DNA of 64,000 bases, from NCBI RefSeq assembly GCF_000711965.1, contig NZ_JONS01000004.1:1-64000 (forward strand). The letters are read 5' to 3'. Shown piece by piece: positions 43,072 through 52,526 of this stretch (positions within the stretch are counted from its first letter, which is position 1; every line of letters starts with the position of its first letter). The position numbers and the translations under genes were made by a program. Origin of the DNA: Actinomyces israelii DSM 43320 (GTDB lineage: Bacteria > Actinomycetota > Actinomycetes > Actinomycetales > Actinomycetaceae). The notes under the pieces are model-generated. The model did not search any database and had not been told where the DNA came from. It was given only the letters and a program-made list of their open reading frames with translations.

Positions 43072-43304
43072 GCATCGACTGGGCGTCCCTCGGGCTGGTC
43101 GCGGCGGTGACCGTGCTCGGCACGGGCCTCGTCCTGGCCATCACCTCCTCGGCGGTCCGCATGCTCGGCGAGGCCCGGCTCAAGCGCACGGCCGGGCAGG
43201 TCAGGGGCCTGCGCGCCGCCGAGCTGGCGGCCGGCTTCTTCCTGGCGCTGGCCCTGGGCATCGTCCTCTTCGGCCTGTGGCTCATGATCCCCTACTACCA
43301 CTGA
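43068..43304 (+). CDS. Small two-segment membrane protein coupled to PiT
   Basis: A 78-residue protein with membrane segments at about residues 8-28 and 51-74 and a basic loop (GEARLKRTAGQVRGLRAAE) between. It overlaps pit by 4 nt. Actinobacterial pit genes often carry such a small partner. It could be an accessory or assembly subunit; no sequence motif shows this. Confidence 0.65.
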   Translation: MSIDWASLGLVAAVTVLGTGLVLAITSSAVRMLGEARLKRTAGQVRGLRAAELAAGFFLALALGIVLFGLWLMIPYYH

Positions 43305-43400
43305 GGTCTCAGCGCGGCCGCCGCGCGCGGGTTTCTGACGGATCCGAGCAGGCGGCCAACGGCCGTCGATTCCGACGGCGGGGCTTGCTACCCTTCGCTC

Positions 43401-44951
43401 ATGGCGGAGGACCTCGCAGCGCTCGCCCGGGAGACGATCGCCTCGTCCCGTGCGAGCCGGGACCCGGACTACCCCCTGATCCACCTGGCTCCGCCCATCG
43501 GGCGCCTCAACGACCCCAACGGGCTGCTCGTCGACGGGGACGCCTACCACGTCTTCTACCAGCTCGGTCCCTTTCACCCCGGCCGCAAGCTCGTGTACTG
43601 GGGGCACGCCTCCTCGCCCGACCTGCTCACCTGGAGCCAGCACGGTCCCGCGATCGTCCCCGACTCCGCCTACGACCGCTCCGGCGCCTACTCGGGCGGC
43701 GCCCTCGTGCTCGACGACGACGAGGCCGCCCGCGCGCCGGCCGGCGCCCGCTTCCAGCTGTTCTACACGGGCAACCTCAAGGACCCGGTGACCGGCGTGC
43801 GCACCTCCACCCAGGCGCTGGTGACCAGTCCTGATCTGGCCCGCTTCACCAAGTGGCCCGGCAACCCGATTATCGAGCGCCCCGACGGCTACACGGCCCA
43901 CTTCCGCGACCCGCAGGTGTGGCGCGACCCCGACGCGCCGGGCGCCTACCGGATGATCGTGGGCGCGCAGCGCCTGGACGCAACGGGGGCGGCCCTGCTG
44001 TACCGGTCAACCGATCTGGCCGCATGGCGTTTCGAGGGCGAGCTGCGCTTCCCCGACGCGCACGGCGCCCTCGACTCGCTGGGCTACATGTGGGAGTGCC
44101 CGGGCATTGTCCGCCTGCCCGACGAGACGACCGGCGGCGAGCGCGACGTCCTCATCTTCTGCCCCCAGGGCATTCGGCCCCAGGAGGAGGGGTACGAGAA
44201 CGTCTTCCCCTGCGTCTACGCGGTCGGGCGCCTGGTGGGCAACGAGCTGCGGGACTGCGACGGCCAGATCCGAGAGGTCGATCGGGGCTTCGAGTTCTAC
44301 GCGCCGCAGGTCTTCGCAAGGCACCCCTCGCGGCCGGGGCCGGCACTCCTCATGGGGTGGGCCGGCAACGCCGACGAGGACGACCAGCCCAGCGTCGACT
44401 CCGGGGGCTGGGCCCACGCCATGACGGCTCCCCGCGCGCTCACCCTGCGCGCGGGCCGCCTCATCCAGCGTCTGGCGCTTCCGCCTCCCGACGACGCGGC
44501 GGCACCTGGGGTGAGTGGTCTGGGCGGGGTGCCGGTGACGGGGCGGGCCCGGGTCGCCGAGCTCCGGGGGCATCGCTCCTGGCACCTTGAGATGGAGGCA
44601 GAGAGTCTCGAGGCGACGGGGGAGGCCGGCCGGTGGGGCCTGCGCATCGGGGAGGAGTCGTGCTGCGTCGATATCGACCTGGTGGCCTCCGCCTCCGGCG
44701 CGCAGCTGGTGGTGGACCGGACGACGTCGAGGTACGCCATCCACGGCGCGAGGCGGCGGGTCACGCTGCCCGAGCGGGTTCGCCCGCGCCTGGAGGTGCT
44801 CCACGACCGCTCGATCACCGAGGTCCTGGTCGGCGACGGTGATATCGCCTTCACCCTGCGCAGCTTCCTGCCTCCCGACGCCTCGGGCGCCACCGTGAGG
44901 ACCGACGGCGTCCTGAGGCTGCGGCGGGCCGGGGCGCGGACACTCGACTGA
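43401..44951 (+). CDS. GH32 sucrose-6-phosphate hydrolase/beta-fructosidase
   Basis: A 516-residue GH32 enzyme. The nucleophile motif is GRLNDPNG (about 35-42; Asp39); FRDPQVW is at about 172-178 and the acid/base Glu lies in WECPG at about 233-237. A C-terminal beta-sandwich follows. No signal peptide is present, so it acts inside the cell and probably cleaves sucrose-6-phosphate made by the PTS encoded next. It would then be ScrB. The start ATG 43401 comes without a strong ribosome-binding site. Confidence 0.88.
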   Translation: MAEDLAALARETIASSRASRDPDYPLIHLAPPIGRLNDPNGLLVDGDAYHVFYQLGPFHPGRKLVYWGHASSPDLLTWSQHGPAIVPDSAYDRSGAYSGGALVLDDDEAARAPAGARFQLFYTGNLKDPVTGVRTSTQALVTSPDLARFTKWPGNPIIERPDGYTAHFRDPQVWRDPDAPGAYRMIVGAQRLDATGAALLYRSTDLAAWRFEGELRFPDAHGALDSLGYMWECPGIVRLPDETTGGERDVLIFCPQGIRPQEEGYENVFPCVYAVGRLVGNELRDCDGQIREVDRGFEFYAPQVFARHPSRPGPALLMGWAGNADEDDQPSVDSGGWAHAMTAPRALTLRAGRLIQRLALPPPDDAAAPGVSGLGGVPVTGRARVAELRGHRSWHLEMEAESLEATGEAGRWGLRIGEESCCVDIDLVASASGAQLVVDRTTSRYAIHGARRRVTLPERVRPRLEVLHDRSITEVLVGDGDIAFTLRSFLPPDASGATVRTDGVLRLRRAGARTLD

Positions 44952-44955
44952 GGAC

Positions 44956-44978
44956 GCCGGACGCCCCTGGGGTCCGGC
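44956..44978. terminator. Weak hairpin after the GH32 gene
   Basis: GCCGGAC (44956-44962) and GTCCGGC (44972-44978) can pair around a 9-base loop, 5 bases after the GH32 stop. No T-run follows, so termination would be partial at best. Confidence 0.35.
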
Positions 44979-45008
44979 ACCCGCATGAGACTGACTTCTC
45001 ACTTACGC

Positions 45009-45051
45009 TTGCAACGAACCACTGTTCAACGATACTATGACGATCGTTTGA
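45009..45051 (+). promoter_or_regulatory. Candidate promoter and LacI-type operator of the sucrose PTS gene
   Basis: TTGCAA (45009-45014) and TACTAT (45033-45038) form a possible sigma-70-type promoter with an 18-base spacer, about 115 bases before the PTS gene. TCAACGAT (45026-45033) and ATCGTTTGA (45043-45051) form an imperfect inverted repeat over the -10 region, as expected for repression by the LacI regulator encoded downstream. Confidence 0.5.
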
Positions 45052-45151
45052 CACAAGGTCTGGACGCCCGGGTCTCACGGTTGTTTCCCACGCGTCATCT
45101 CCCCTCTGAGCTCACCGCCGAGCGCCCAGGCCCCAGAGAAAGGAAACCCGG

Positions 45152-47239
45152 GTGGCGATGGACCACGCCCGAGTGGCGAAAGACGTCCTGACGTATGTCG
45201 GCGGCGCAGAGAACATCAGTGCAGCGGCGCACTGCGCAACCAGGTTGCGCCTTGTCCTGAACGACATGGACAAGGTGGACCAGAAAGCTCTCGACAAGGA
45301 CCCCGACCTCAAGGGGACCTTCATCGCGGGAGGCATGTTCCAGATTATTGTCGGTCCCGGCGACGTGGACAATGTCTTCTCCGAGATGATCACCAAGGGC
45401 GGTGTCAAGGAGGTCTCGAAGGACGAGGCGAAGGAGGCGGCCGCCAAGGGCGGCAACCCAGTCTCCCGGTTCATCAAGACGATCGCGGACATCTTCGTCC
45501 CGATCCTGCCGGCCCTGATCGCCGGCGGTCTTATGATGGCGCTCAACAACGTCCTGACAGCCGAGGGCCTGTTCGGCAGCCAGTCGCTGGTTCAGCGCTG
45601 GGCCTGGCTGAAGGACTACGCCGACCTGATCAACATGATCTCCTCGGCGGCCTTCGCCTTCCTGCCCGTGCTCGTGGGCTACTCCGCCGCCAAGCGCTTC
45701 GGCGGCAATGTCTACCTCGGTGCCGCCATAGGCGCCGCCATGGTCTCCACCTCGCTGCTCCCGGCCGACTCCATGAGCAACAGCACGGCGCGCGCGAACT
45801 TCTGGATCTTCAAGGGGACGACGTCCTGCGTGATCGGCTCCGACGGCTGCGATATCACCAGCGCCGTGGACAACTGGAGCCTCTTCGGCCTGCACGTGGA
45901 CAAGATCGGCTACCAGAACATGGTCATCCCGGTGCTCTGCGTGGCCTGGATCCTGTCGGTCATTGAGAAGTGGCTCCACAAGCGCCTGTCCGGCACGACC
46001 GACTTCCTGCTGACCCCGCTCGCCACGCTGCTGGCGACGGGCTTCCTCACCTTCGTCGTCGTCGGCCCCGTCACCCGCGTGCTGTCGGACTGGATCACCG
46101 ACGGCCTGGCCTGGACCTACAACACCCTGGGCCCGATCGGCGGCTTCCTGTTCGGCATGGTCTACTCGCCGATCGTGGTGACCGGCCTGCACCAGTCCTT
46201 CCCCGCCGTCGAGCTGCCGCTCATCGCAGAGATGGGCAACGGCGGCCCCGGCTCCTTCATCTTCCCGATCGCCTCCATGGCCAATGTCGCCCAGGGCGCC
46301 GTCACGCTGGCCGTCTTCTTCAAGGCCAGGGACGCCAAGATGAAGGCTCTGGCCGGTGCCGGTGGCGCCTCGGCCGTCATGGGCATCACCGAGCCCGCCA
46401 TCTTCGGTGTCAACCTCCGCCTGCGCTGGCCCTTCTACATCGGCATGGGCGTCGCCTCCCTCGGCGGGGCCGCGGTCGCCCTGCTCGGCATCCACTCCCA
46501 GGCCCTGGGAGCCGCCGGCTTCATGGGCTTCGCCTCCATCGTCCCTGAGGACATCCCCAAGTACCTCCTCCTCGAGGCGATCGTCTTCATCGTCGCCTTC
46601 GCCGCCGCCTTCGCCTACGGCTCCACCCGCGGCAGGGCCTCGCTCGCCGGTGAGGCCGACGACGTGGACGAGGCCGCCCTCGAGGCCGAGATCCTGGCCG
46701 CGCAGGCCGATATCGAGATCCCGGAGGAGGCCGCGGCGGACTTCTCCGTCACCTCTCCCATCCGGGGCCGCGCCGTCCCCCTGTCCGAGGTCAAGGACCA
46801 GACCTTCGCCTCCGGCATGCTCGGCCCGGGCCTCGCCGTCGCCCCCGCCGAGGGGCCGGTCGTCTCCCCGGTCGACGGCGAGGTACTCGTCGCCTTCCCG
46901 ACCGGTCACGCCTACGGGCTGCGCTCGGCCAGCGGCGTCGAGCTGCTCATCCACGTCGGCATGGACACCGTCGAGCTGGACGGCAAGCACTTCAGCCCCA
47001 AGGTCAAGGCCGGCAACAAGGTCCGCCGCGGCCAGGTCCTGGTCGATGTCGACTGGGCCGCGGTCAAGGAGGCCGGCTACGAGACGGTGACGCCCATCGT
47101 GGTCTCCAACGGCGCATCCTTCGCCGGCATCGCCGATGAGCGCACCGGCGACGTCGAACGCGGCGACGCGCTCTACGTCGTCGAGGCCGCCGAGAGCGAG
47201 GAGAAGACCCCCGAGCCGGCCGGCAGCAGCGCCTCCTGA
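45152..47239 (+). CDS. PTS sucrose-type enzyme II (IIB-IIC-IIA fusion)
   Basis: A 695-residue EIIBCA. The IIB domain has its phospho-Cys in HCATRLRLVL (Cys28). The IIC membrane domain extends over about 110-490, and the C-terminal IIA domain has LLIHVGMDTVELDG with phospho-His (about 599). This glucose/sucrose-family EII imports and phosphorylates a disaccharide; the GH32 neighbour makes sucrose likely. GTG 45152 fits AAGGA spacing better than ATG 45158. It is expressed as a single gene: a strong hairpin closes it, and the LacI regulator gene is convergent. Confidence 0.88.
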   Translation: MAMDHARVAKDVLTYVGGAENISAAAHCATRLRLVLNDMDKVDQKALDKDPDLKGTFIAGGMFQIIVGPGDVDNVFSEMITKGGVKEVSKDEAKEAAAKGGNPVSRFIKTIADIFVPILPALIAGGLMMALNNVLTAEGLFGSQSLVQRWAWLKDYADLINMISSAAFAFLPVLVGYSAAKRFGGNVYLGAAIGAAMVSTSLLPADSMSNSTARANFWIFKGTTSCVIGSDGCDITSAVDNWSLFGLHVDKIGYQNMVIPVLCVAWILSVIEKWLHKRLSGTTDFLLTPLATLLATGFLTFVVVGPVTRVLSDWITDGLAWTYNTLGPIGGFLFGMVYSPIVVTGLHQSFPAVELPLIAEMGNGGPGSFIFPIASMANVAQGAVTLAVFFKARDAKMKALAGAGGASAVMGITEPAIFGVNLRLRWPFYIGMGVASLGGAAVALLGIHSQALGAAGFMGFASIVPEDIPKYLLLEAIVFIVAFAAAFAYGSTRGRASLAGEADDVDEAALEAEILAAQADIEIPEEAAADFSVTSPIRGRAVPLSEVKDQTFASGMLGPGLAVAPAEGPVVSPVDGEVLVAFPTGHAYGLRSASGVELLIHVGMDTVELDGKHFSPKVKAGNKVRRGQVLVDVDWAAVKEAGYETVTPIVVSNGASFAGIADERTGDVERGDALYVVEAAESEEKTPEPAGSSAS

Positions 47240-47257
47240 CCTCTCCCGTCCGGCGCC

Positions 47258-47298
47258 ACGGCGGTGGCCCGCCCTGGTCCAGGGCGGGCCACCGCCGT
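47258..47298. terminator. Strong terminator after the sucrose PTS gene
   Basis: An 18-bp perfect stem (47258-47275 and 47281-47298) with a 5-base loop starts 19 bases after the PTS gene stop. It also faces the convergent LacI regulator gene ending at 47321, so it can serve both directions. Confidence 0.85.
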
Positions 47299-47320
47299 CA
47301 TCGAGTGGCGGCCGACGGCC

Positions 47321-48343
47321 TCAGGTCGTGTTGCCCGCCAGGAGCCGGACGGGCAGGGGAGCGGGGGACAGGCTCCTGGGTGCAGGGGGCTCGGCGTCGC
47401 CGGCGCTCTCGGCGCGGGCGTCGATCTGCCTGAGCAGGATGTCGACGGCGCACGCGGCCAGGTCGGCGATCGGCTGCTCTATGGTGGTCAGTCCCGGCAG
47501 CGCCCGACGCACCGCCGCCGTGGCGTCGAAGCCGATGACCTTGAAGTCCCCAGGCACGCTGCGACCGCGCTTGCGGGCCCACTCCAGGACCGCGGCCGCC
47601 GTCAGGTCGTCGGTGGCGAAGACGGCGTCGACATCGGCGGGCATGGAGTCCAAGCCGGCCTCAATGAGTCCAGCCCGTTCGGAGTCCGGCGTGTGGAAGT
47701 CGACCGTGCGCACCACCGGCTCGACTCCGGCTCCGAGCAGCACGGCGAGGTAGCCGGCCTCGCGGCGGTTGTGCGGCCCGGTCCGCGAGGTGAGCAGCGC
47801 GGGCCTGTGCGCCCCGCGCGCCAGCAGGTGCTCGGTCGCCGCGCGCCCGCCCGCCTCGTTGTCGCAGGCGACGTTGGGGATCGTGGGGGACAGGAGGCGG
47901 TCGACGGTCACCAGCGGCATGCGCACCGTGCGGTACTCGGGCAGGGTCTCGTTGTGGGCGCCCGAGATAATGCCGTCGACGCGGTGGGAGACGAGCAGGT
48001 CGAGGTACTCGCGCTCACGGTCCGCCCGGCCCATCGAGTTGCACACGAGGATCCGGTAGCCGTGGTCCGCCAGGGCGTTCTCGATCTCGGCCGCCACCTG
48101 GCCGAAGAAGGGCAGGGCCACGGTGGGGACGATGACCCCGACGATGTGGGTGGACTTGCCGTGCAGCGCCCGCGCGACCTGGTTGGGCCGGTAGTTGAGC
48201 TCGGCGATGGCGTCGGCGACGCGGTCCTTGGTCCCCTGGCTGAGGTAGCCGCGGTTGTTGAGCACGCGGGAGACCGTCGTCAAGGAGACGCCTGCGACCT
48301 GAGCGACGTCAGCCAGGGTCGGCTCTCGGCGCGAGCTCATCAT
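47321..48343 (-). CDS. LacI family regulator, likely ScrR-type
   Basis: A 340-residue repressor. The helix-turn-helix at residues 9-30 (TLADVAQVAGVSLTTVSRVL) is followed by the hinge RALHGKSTHIVGVIVPTVAL and a periplasmic-binding-protein-like sensor domain with FATDDLTAAAVLEW. It ends directly against the PTS terminator and probably binds the operator before the PTS gene in response to a fructose or sucrose phosphate. Two ATGs, 48343 and 48340, follow GAGGAG; the first is taken. Confidence 0.85.
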   Translation of the reverse strand: MMSSRREPTLADVAQVAGVSLTTVSRVLNNRGYLSQGTKDRVADAIAELNYRPNQVARALHGKSTHIVGVIVPTVALPFFGQVAAEIENALADHGYRILVCNSMGRADREREYLDLLVSHRVDGIISGAHNETLPEYRTVRMPLVTVDRLLSPTIPNVACDNEAGGRAATEHLLARGAHRPALLTSRTGPHNRREAGYLAVLLGAGVEPVVRTVDFHTPDSERAGLIEAGLDSMPADVDAVFATDDLTAAAVLEWARKRGRSVPGDFKVIGFDATAAVRRALPGLTTIEQPIADLAACAVDILLRQIDARAESAGDAEPPAPRSLSPAPLPVRLLAGNTT

Positions 48344-48439
48344 GGTCTCCTCGGGTTATCAGACAAATGCCGCCTAAGCCTATGCCAGGGTGCCACCATC
48401 TGGTGAAGACCGCGTCACCGTGCGGCAGGATTGCCGAGG

Positions 48440-49072
48440 TCACGCGTGGCACAGCGCGGGCACAAAGCCCTCATAGTAGCCGATCATGGCACGTGCGATC
48501 GCGGCGTGGCCGGCGTTGTCGGGATGGATGCCGTCCATCGAGAGCCTGTCCTGCTCGCCGTTGATCGCAGTGCTCATGGCATCGGTCGAGGTCAGTCCGA
48601 GCTCTGTGGCCCGCTCGTGCACCATGCGCCTGACGACGCCGAAGCGCGGTCCGGTGCCGAGCGCCGGGAAGTAGGGGGCGACGACGACGGGCGTGCCGCG
48701 CAGGCGCGCGGCGAGGAACGACAGGTCATGGTCGACCGCCTGCCGCACGAGGTCGAGCTGGGAGGGCAGGAAGGCGGCGTCGTTCAGGCCCAGGCTGACG
48801 GTGAGGACGTCGGGCTCCGCGCGCAGCGCCGCCTCGAGCCAGATGGCGTCGCGGCAGGACGGGGCGCGGTCGCCTCCGGGCAGGCGCCCTCCGCGGCGGG
48901 CGAAGAAGCCCACGCCGTCAGCGGCGAGGTTCGCCTCGCGCCATCTCAGGTGTTCGCAGACCAGGGAGCTCCACCGGTTGCGCGGGTGGGTGACGGCCCG
49001 CCACCCGGTGGTGACCGAGTCGCCGAGGAAGACGGCGGTGGGGAAGGACTGCGGACGCGGTACGGAGGACAC
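48440..49072 (-). CDS. SGNH/GDSL hydrolase
   Basis: A 210-residue SGNH esterase/lipase-like protein. Block I is FLGDSVTTGW (Ser of GDS), a Gly-rich block II is FFARRGGRLPGGD, block III is SLGLNDAAF (Asn), and block V is SMDGIHPDNAGH with Asp and His. No signal peptide is evident. It may deacylate a small ester or a cell-wall acetyl group. A GTG start at 49072 is chosen since the GDS block then starts about 17 residues in; starts further up extend into low-complexity Arg/Pro sequence. Confidence 0.75.
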   Translation of the reverse strand: MSSVPRPQSFPTAVFLGDSVTTGWRAVTHPRNRWSSLVCEHLRWREANLAADGVGFFARRGGRLPGGDRAPSCRDAIWLEAALRAEPDVLTVSLGLNDAAFLPSQLDLVRQAVDHDLSFLAARLRGTPVVVAPYFPALGTGPRFGVVRRMVHERATELGLTSTDAMSTAINGEQDRLSMDGIHPDNAGHAAIARAMIGYYEGFVPALCHA

Positions 49073-49224
49073 CCACCGACCATACGGCCACGGAACGTCG
49101 CGGGCCGGTGAGGTGCGCCCGCGGCCTCTTCTCGTCCCATCTCGTCCCACACGTCCCAGGTGTCTCAGCAGGTTCACAGGCTATGCGGGGGAGCGATGAA
49201 GGTCGGGCTCATACCGTTGCCGCC

Positions 49225-49659
49225 ATGAGCGGGCAGGGCAGGACGCACGGGGTTCCGGTGACCTACATCGACGCCGACGGGAGGCCGATCGAGGCGCCGC
49301 GCGGCTTGGACGCCGGCCGGGACGACGCGGGCGAGCGGCCCGCGATGTTCGTGCACATGAGCTGTCGCGTGAGTTCTGTCGAGCTCGGCTCGTCCAGCGT
49401 CAGGGCCCTGGAGCCCGTGTGGCGCACCGCGCTGGTGTGGGCGGCGGTCGCCTTCGTCGCTGGAGCGCTCATGGTGGCGCTGAGCAGCGGCCTCGCCGCC
49501 GTCGTGCTGTGGCCGCTGGGCGGCTTCACCATGATCGTCGCCGCGAGCGCCCTGTGGGGGGCGTGGACGGCCCGCCGCCTGGCGCGCAGGACGCTCACCT
49601 CGTCGCCGGCCCGCGGCTCGTCGGTGAACCGCCCGGCGCCGGGCGACCGCAGGGGCTGA
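49225..49659 (+). CDS. Hypothetical membrane protein (two segments)
   Basis: A 144-residue protein: a polar N-terminus (MSGQGRTHGVPVTYIDADGR), two adjacent hydrophobic segments at about 71-94 and 98-116, and a basic tail. No homologous family is recognised. The ATG at 49225 was taken over the in-frame start at 49108 because the extra N-terminus has low-complexity Arg/Ser and overlaps the opposite hydrolase's promoter side. It is convergent with the GH5-like gene. Confidence 0.5.
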   Translation: MSGQGRTHGVPVTYIDADGRPIEAPRGLDAGRDDAGERPAMFVHMSCRVSSVELGSSSVRALEPVWRTALVWAAVAFVAGALMVALSSGLAAVVLWPLGGFTMIVAASALWGAWTARRLARRTLTSSPARGSSVNRPAPGDRRG

Positions 49660-49713
49660 GGGACCGCGGGTCCTCAGGCGCCTCCTCCTGCACTTGTAAT
49701 GTCATAATGTGCA

Positions 49714-51630
49714 TTATCGGCGATGTAGGATGGTGGCTCCGAGCCCCGGGAGCCGGATCTCCGTGCGCCGTCCGTCCGCGTGGATGACGGTCCGCTCGAC
49801 CGGCTCGTCGTGCTGCGACAGGACGACGACGAGCTCCCCGCCGTCGTCGTCGACCAGGACGTCGGCCAGGACGCGCGGGTCTTCGACGTGGGCGGGCCGC
49901 CGGACGCCGGCCAGCTCGGCGAGCGCGTCGTAGAGCCGCCACGTGTCCTCGGGGTTGACGCGCCCCAGGCGCGCGGCGAAGTACTCCAGCGGATAGGTGC
50001 ACAGCACCGCGCGTCCCGGGCCGTGGCGCTTGACGACGATCGCCGGACGGCCGTGCGAGTCGTGCGCGACGACGTCGGCGCCGTCGAGGGCGCGCACGGG
50101 CAGGAAGGCACGGGCCTCCCGGTTGCCGGCGGCGCGGAACCGCAGGGTGGCGCCCTCGGGCAGCGGCCCGAGCGGCTCGACGAAGGTGATCTCCACCGTC
50201 TCGTCCTCGACGGGGTCGTTGAGCCCGTAGGTGAGCTCCTGGGCGACCCCGAACAGGCAGTCGAGACCGGTCCACCAGGGCCCGCGCTGGGCGGTCGTCT
50301 CGCCCGCGCAGTAGGACGCGTACACGGTGGCGCCGCCGCGCGCGAGCTCGACCAGACGGGGCCAGGTGGCGGCGGCCAGCTGCTTGGTCGACGGCGCCAG
50401 GTACAGGTCGTACCCGCTCTCGATGCCGCCGGCCAGGCCGTCCTCGGGCTCGTGGACGATGCCCGGGGCGAGATCGGCCTCCTTCGCCGCGACATAGGCC
50501 TGCTCGCTCGCGTCGACGATGAGCGCGCGCTCCTCCTCGGTCGTAAAGGGGTAACGGGCGGTCAGGCAGGACGGGACGATGATCCCGGTCGCGGTCGGCG
50601 CGCGCCGGAGACCGGCCAGGTCGGTCCCGGCCAGCTCCTCGGAGAAGATCCGCAGCTCCTCCAGCGGCGGCTTGGGCGCACCGGCGGCGTCAGTGATGCC
50701 GAAGTGCATCTCGAAGGGGTGGTGGCTGTAGGGCCGCTGCTCCCTGAGGTCGTCGAAGTCCGTGTTGTTCCAGGCCACCCAGCCCGAGGCTCCGGCCGCG
50801 AGCGTGGAGTGGAGCAGCTGGCGGTAGTAGGACGCGCTCCCCCGCGCGGAGACGAAGTCGCTCGACAGCCCGAACTCCTCCATGATGACCGGCTTGCCCG
50901 CGACCTGGGCGAGCTCGCACACGAATGCGGCCTTGAGGTGCTGACGCAACCGGTCGTTCTCCATCCGGTACACGTGGGGGCCGATGAAGTCGACCAGCTC
51001 GCCGTAGGTGAGCGAGGAGAATCCCGAGTCGTGCCCCGTGGTCTCGACGCCCCAGGCGCCGTCCCCCAGGCTCACCGGCTGGTGCCCGCCGCCCGCGCGC
51101 ACGGCACCGACCATGAGCAGGGCCCAGGCGCTTATGACCTCCTCATCGCCCTCTCCCCCGTAGATCGGGATCTCGTTGGAGATGAGCCATCCGATGACGG
51201 CCGGGTGGTCGTGAAAACGGCGGGTCAGCTCCGTGATGTACCACGCCTGCCGGGCCACCATCCACACATCCGTGTAGAGGTCCCTGCCGTGACGCCACGA
51301 CGGGTCCCAGTTCTCCCCCGACATGTGGCCGACAATGAATGTCGGGATCGTCCCCATCCCCACCTCCCGGTGTGCGTCGAGGAAGTCCCGGTACCGGTCG
51401 CAGGCCCCCTCGTCGATCGTGTCGGGAGCGGGCATGAAGTCGGGCCAGTAGAAGAATGAGCGCGTCATTGTCAGGCCGTGCTCGTGCAGGACCCGGAGCT
51501 CCTCGCGGACGATGCCGGGGTCGTAGCGCGACCACATTCTGGGACCGCCCGTGCGCGACCAGAAGTTGGCTCCGATCCACGGCCGGGACTGGCCGGAGCT
51601 GTTGATCATGTGCATGGGGCGGGTGGGCAT
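49714..51630 (-). CDS. GH5-like glycosidase (COG3934 endo-beta-mannosidase/cellulase family)
   Basis: A 638-residue protein: an (alpha/beta)8 catalytic half (about 20-400) and a beta-rich C-terminal half. The acid/base Glu lies in WLISNEIPIYGG (about 150-161) and the nucleophile Glu in KPVIMEEFGLSSD (about 249-261), the NE..EFG pair of clan GH-A. No signal peptide is visible, so the substrate must be imported; the neighbouring ABC importer would do this. ATG 51630 is tentative; another ATG follows five codons later. A palindrome (ATAATG-TG-CATTAT, 49705-49718) overlaps the stop. Confidence 0.75.
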   Translation of the reverse strand: MPTRPMHMINSSGQSRPWIGANFWSRTGGPRMWSRYDPGIVREELRVLHEHGLTMTRSFFYWPDFMPAPDTIDEGACDRYRDFLDAHREVGMGTIPTFIVGHMSGENWDPSWRHGRDLYTDVWMVARQAWYITELTRRFHDHPAVIGWLISNEIPIYGGEGDEEVISAWALLMVGAVRAGGGHQPVSLGDGAWGVETTGHDSGFSSLTYGELVDFIGPHVYRMENDRLRQHLKAAFVCELAQVAGKPVIMEEFGLSSDFVSARGSASYYRQLLHSTLAAGASGWVAWNNTDFDDLREQRPYSHHPFEMHFGITDAAGAPKPPLEELRIFSEELAGTDLAGLRRAPTATGIIVPSCLTARYPFTTEEERALIVDASEQAYVAAKEADLAPGIVHEPEDGLAGGIESGYDLYLAPSTKQLAAATWPRLVELARGGATVYASYCAGETTAQRGPWWTGLDCLFGVAQELTYGLNDPVEDETVEITFVEPLGPLPEGATLRFRAAGNREARAFLPVRALDGADVVAHDSHGRPAIVVKRHGPGRAVLCTYPLEYFAARLGRVNPEDTWRLYDALAELAGVRRPAHVEDPRVLADVLVDDDGGELVVVLSQHDEPVERTVIHADGRRTEIRLPGLGATILHRR

Positions 51631-51686
51631 AGCGGTCCTCGGGTGATAGGCGGGGGCGCGTTCCTGTCGCGCTCTCGGGGGCGGGA

Positions 51687-52526
51687 TTATTTCACGGAGC
51701 CGGCTGTCAGGCCTGCCACGAAGCTCTTCTGGAGAATCAGGAAGGCGATGACGACGGGCACGGACACGGCCAGCGAGGCGGCCATGATCTGGTTCCAGTA
51801 GACCGCCGTCTGGGTCGAGTACAGCCTCAGCCCCACCGCGAGCGTGCGGTTGGCGTCGGTCGTCATCACCGAGGCGAAGAGGACCTCTCCCCAGGCCGTC
51901 ATGAAGGAGTAGATGGCCACCGCCACCAGGCCGGGCCGGGCGGCCGGAAGGATCACCCTGATAAGAGCCCCCAGGGGCGAGCAGCCGTCCACCTTGGCGG
52001 CGTCGTCGAGCTCGCGGGGAATGCCGTTGAAGTAGCCGGAGAGCATCCAGATGGAGAACGGGAGGGAGAAGGTCAGGTACGTGAGGATCAGCCCACCGCG
52101 GGTTCCGACGAGCTGTATCCCGAACGCCGTGTTGATATTGACGAAGATGATGAACAGCGGCAGGAGGAAGAGCACGCCCGGGAACATCTGCGTCGACAGG
52201 ATCGTCGTCGTGAACAGGGTCCTGCCGTGGAACCGGTAGCGGGAGACGGCGTAGGAGGCGAAGACCGCGATGATCATGCTGAAGAGCGTCGCAATGGTCG
52301 ACACGATGATCGAGTTGAGGAAGTAGCTCCCCAGCGGCACCGTCTTCCACATGTCCAGGAACGGAGAGACCGTCAGGCTCGTGGGCCACCATGTGAAGTC
52401 CCCCTGGACGTCCTGGAGCGGCTTGAGCGAGGAGCTGACCATCACGTAGAGCGGAAGGAGCACGAAAAGGCTCAGCAGGACGACGACCACGAGCCTCAGG
52501 GCCTTGAAGGCCGCCGTGTCACGCAT
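51687..52526 (-). CDS. Sugar ABC permease, MalG type (second importer)
   Basis: A 279-residue permease with six membrane segments and the EAA loop ELDDAAKVDGCSPLGALIRV. It forms the transport channel with the upstream MalF-type permease and overlaps it by 8 nt. No ATPase gene is present in this cluster, so it probably uses a shared MsmK-type ATPase, perhaps the one at 16054-17142. Confidence 0.87.
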   Translation of the reverse strand: MRDTAAFKALRLVVVVLLSLFVLLPLYVMVSSSLKPLQDVQGDFTWWPTSLTVSPFLDMWKTVPLGSYFLNSIIVSTIATLFSMIIAVFASYAVSRYRFHGRTLFTTTILSTQMFPGVLFLLPLFIIFVNINTAFGIQLVGTRGGLILTYLTFSLPFSIWMLSGYFNGIPRELDDAAKVDGCSPLGALIRVILPAARPGLVAVAIYSFMTAWGEVLFASVMTTDANRTLAVGLRLYSTQTAVYWNQIMAASLAVSVPVVIAFLILQKSFVAGLTAGSVK

